A DNA stretch of 7,197 bases from Myxococcales bacterium. GTDB lineage: Bacteria > Myxococcota_A > Polyangia > Polyangiales > Polyangiaceae. The DNA lies in the NCBI GenBank assembly GCA_013298325.1, contig JAAFHJ010000248.1, forward strand, positions 1 to 7,197, given 5' to 3'. Of the stretch, positions 5,660 to 7,197 are shown in pieces. The notes below the pieces were generated by a model that was not told where the DNA came from, searched no databases, and saw nothing but the letters and a program-made list of their open reading frames with translations. Made by a program: the position numbers and the translations under genes. Within the stretch, counting starts at the first letter, position 1. Every line of letters starts with the position of its first letter.

Positions 5660-6460
5660 ATGTATCCGGTGATTGAGCGGCGAGAGGTGTTTGCGGCCGT
5701 TGCGGTTGCCGCCTCTGCCGCGTGCGCCGGCCCGCTGGTCGGCGGCGGCTTCTACGGCGGCACCGTCGGTGCGATCGCCGCGACCGCGTGCATCTTGCGC
5801 GCGGTGCTTGCGCCCCGGTCGGAGCTCTTTGTGCCGACGCTTTCGTTCGGAACGCCCGGCGCCGCCGCACGGGGGGAAGTTGCGCTCACCTTCGACGACG
5901 GGCCAGATGCACGTGTGACGCCGGCGATTCTCGACCTCCTCGCGGCACACCACGCGAAGGCATCGTTCTTTGTCGTTGGGGAGCGGGCGCTTGCGACGCC
6001 GGCCGTGGTGGCCCGCATTCGCGCGGAAGGGCACACGCTCGGTAGCCATACGTTCGCCCACTCTCCGTTCTTCCATGCGTGGCGTGCGCATCGCCAAGAG
6101 ATTGAAATTATTCGCGGAATGGACGCGGTTGCGCACTGCTCTGGGGAACGTCCGACGTATTTTCGGCCCCCGCAGGGCATACGGACGCCGCCGCTTCGGT
6201 CGGCCTTGGCGAAGGTGGGTGTGCGCTGCGTCACCTGGTCGATCCGCGGCGGGGACGCCATGGGCGCCTCGGCGCGGCAGATCGTCCGACGGGTCGTCCC
6301 GGCGTTGGCACCAGGGGCTATCGTCGCCCTCCATGACGGCGCCGGCTATGGCGGTAGCAAGGATCGCCAGCCGACCCTTGAAGCGCTCGGCGTGATCCTT
6401 CGAGAGGTGGCCAAGAAGGGGCTGCGTGCGGTCACTCTTGATACGCTGCTGTCGACATGA
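5660..6460 (+). CDS. Membrane-anchored polysaccharide deacetylase (NodB/CE4 family)
   Basis: From the ATG at 5660 the protein has 266 residues. Residues about 10-51 are two closely spaced hydrophobic, Ala/Gly-rich stretches without long polar interruption, suggesting an uncleaved membrane anchor. The rest, from about residue 73, is a NodB domain: TFDDGPD (77-83) with the metal/catalytic Asp pair, the zinc-binding HTFAH (130-134), FRPPQG (168-173), VTWSIRGGD, and the late LHDG (225-227). Family members hydrolyse N-acyl or related groups from sugars, including ArnD-type enzymes that deformylate a lipid-linked sugar; the substrate here is unknown. Its place between the ketosynthase and an acyltransferase suggests tailoring of a polyene-carrying lipid or sugar head at the cytoplasmic membrane, probably facing the periplasm. 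The GTG at 5630 would add ten residues and would overlap the upstream stop (GTGA); I prefer 5660 because of its GAGG. The stop overlaps the next start (ATGA). The family is firm, the role in this pathway is inference. Confidence 0.92.
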   Translation: MYPVIERREVFAAVAVAASAACAGPLVGGGFYGGTVGAIAATACILRAVLAPRSELFVPTLSFGTPGAAARGEVALTFDDGPDARVTPAILDLLAAHHAKASFFVVGERALATPAVVARIRAEGHTLGSHTFAHSPFFHAWRAHRQEIEIIRGMDAVAHCSGERPTYFRPPQGIRTPPLRSALAKVGVRCVTWSIRGGDAMGASARQIVRRVVPALAPGAIVALHDGAGYGGSKDRQPTLEALGVILREVAKKGLRAVTLDTLLST

Positions 6461-7197
6461 GTTCCGAAGCGTCGACACAGACGAGCGGTCGGTTTCGCCA
6501 CGCACTTCGCACACTGGCCGTCGCTTCGGCGTTTGGGTTCTTCTGGGTCGGTGCGGTGCTCCTCGCGTGGTTGATCGTTCCTTTCGTGTTCATCTGCTAT
6601 TCCGGAGGCGAGCGAATTCGGATTTCACAAAGGATCGTTTCGCGTTCTTTTCGCATGTTTCATGGGTACATGCGCGTGCTGGGGCTGCTCGATTCACGAT
6701 TTATTCCTCGATCCGCGCGGGCGGGCGAGGACGAACTTGTTGGGACATTGCCTGGCGAACGAAAGACGCCGGTGGTCTACGTATCAAATCACCCTACACT
6801 GGTTGATGTTACGGCGATCTTGTCGAATTTGCCCCATCTTCGCTGTGTGACCAAGCCGCTCTATGCCGCCAATCCGTTGTTCGGGCGAGTTCTCTCCGCC
6901 GCCGGATTTTTGAGTAGTGGTCGCAAGTTTTCCGTCCTTCAGCAAGCACAAGAAGCCCTCGATGAAGGTTTTGACGTCTTGGTCTTTCCTGAGGGGACCC
7001 GATCGCCGGAGCGGGGAATTCATCCCTTTCATCGAGGGGCTTTTGAGATCGCAAAACGGGGCGGTGTTCCTATCGTTCCGCTATTCATCCGGTGTTCGCC
7101 ACCGGCGCTCACGAAGGACCGGCCGATGTCGCGTCATCCTTCCGTGGTTGTCCGCCACACCATCCAAGTGCTGGATCTTTTTCCGTCGGAGGGGGCT
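6457..7197 (+). CDS. PlsC-type lysophospholipid/glycerophosphate acyltransferase (3' truncated)
   Basis: The frame opened by the ATG at 6457 runs to the window edge without a stop, giving 247 residues. Residues about 18-43 are a strongly hydrophobic segment (LRTLAVASAFGFFWVGAVLL and onward), a likely membrane anchor. The acyltransferase motifs follow in order: NHPTLVD (111-117) with the catalytic His112 and Asp117, GFLSSGRK as motif II, FPEGTRS (177-183) as motif III, and VPIVPLFI as motif IV. The family transfers acyl groups from acyl-ACP or acyl-CoA to a glycerol-phosphate or similar acceptor at the inner face of the cytoplasmic membrane. Acyltransferases of this type are regular members of aryl polyene and flexirubin clusters, where they are thought to place the polyene acid on a lipid. 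The ATG overlaps the deacetylase stop (ATGA); there is no clear Shine-Dalgarno, so coupling is likely. The missing C-terminus is probably short to moderate for this family. Confidence 0.91.
   Translation, partial: MSSEASTQTSGRFRHALRTLAVASAFGFFWVGAVLLAWLIVPFVFICYSGGERIRISQRIVSRSFRMFHGYMRVLGLLDSRFIPRSARAGEDELVGTLPGERKTPVVYVSNHPTLVDVTAILSNLPHLRCVTKPLYAANPLFGRVLSAAGFLSSGRKFSVLQQAQEALDEGFDVLVFPEGTRSPERGIHPFHRGAFEIAKRGGVPIVPLFIRCSPPALTKDRPMSRHPSVVVRHTIQVLDLFPSEGA

Noticed and set aside
4800..5870. A 356-residue open frame on the minus strand
   Set aside because: It is antisense to the ApeR-like and deacetylase genes, is very rich in Arg/Ala/Pro with no recognisable motif, and crosses a real gene junction. 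It is a shadow of GC-rich coding DNA.
5531..6514. A 327-residue open frame on the minus strand
   Set aside because: It is opposite the deacetylase with all CE4 motifs on the plus strand, has Arg-rich low-information composition and no family signature.
1..7197. CRISPR arrays, tRNA/rRNA genes, insertion sequences, terminators
   Set aside because: I saw no regularly spaced repeats, no RNA-gene motifs, no transposase or flanking inverted repeats, and no hairpin followed by a T-run anywhere in the window.

Overview
The window is one dense, single-direction (+ strand) biosynthetic operon, cut at both ends. Gene content and order match an aryl polyene (APE) or related aryl-polyene lipid cluster, the Gram-negative pigment family that includes flexirubins and xanthomonadins. 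The DNA is visibly GC-rich and uses GTG as well as ATG starts. No rRNA, tRNA or phylogenetic marker is present, so I do not name a taxon. A Gram-negative, outer-membrane-bearing bacterium is inferred only from the pathway type.

Layout: (1) bases 3-158, the 3' end of a gene that looks like the C-terminus of an aromatic amino acid (histidine/tyrosine-type) ammonia-lyase; (2) 155-1315, a SAM-dependent methyltransferase of the O-methyltransferase fold; (3) 1312-3270, a 652-residue protein joining a complete ketosynthase (ApeO-like) to a half-size chain-length-factor domain (ApeC-like); (4) 3263-3694, an ApeP-like hot-dog dehydratase; (5) 3691-4413, an ApeQ/FabG-like ketoreductase; (6) 4410-5633, an ApeR/FabF-like ketosynthase; (7) 5660-6460, a membrane-anchored NodB-type polysaccharide deacetylase; (8) 6457-7197, the start of a PlsC-type acyltransferase that runs off the window. 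Almost every junction is an ATGA or GTGA stop/start overlap or an 8-bp overlap. I see no room for internal promoters or terminators and no gene-free stretch over 300 bases.

Proposed working scheme (inference from families): the ammonia-lyase makes an aryl-acrylate starter; the methyltransferase decorates the aryl ring; the KS-CLF protein and the second KS extend the chain with malonyl units; the ketoreductase and dehydratase process each beta-keto step to a double bond, giving a conjugated polyene; the acyltransferase and deacetylase act at the membrane to attach or tailor the finished polyene. The ACPs, the aryl-activating ligase, a second (ApeI-like) dehydratase, the thioesterase and an exporter expected in such a cluster are not here and would have to lie outside.

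The most notable point is the natural fusion of the ketosynthase with its chain-length factor, normally two separate proteins forming a heterodimer. Secondary points are replacement of the usual catalytic His in the methyltransferase, a Ser at the usual tetrad Asn of the ketoreductase, and a NodB deacetylase built into the operon.
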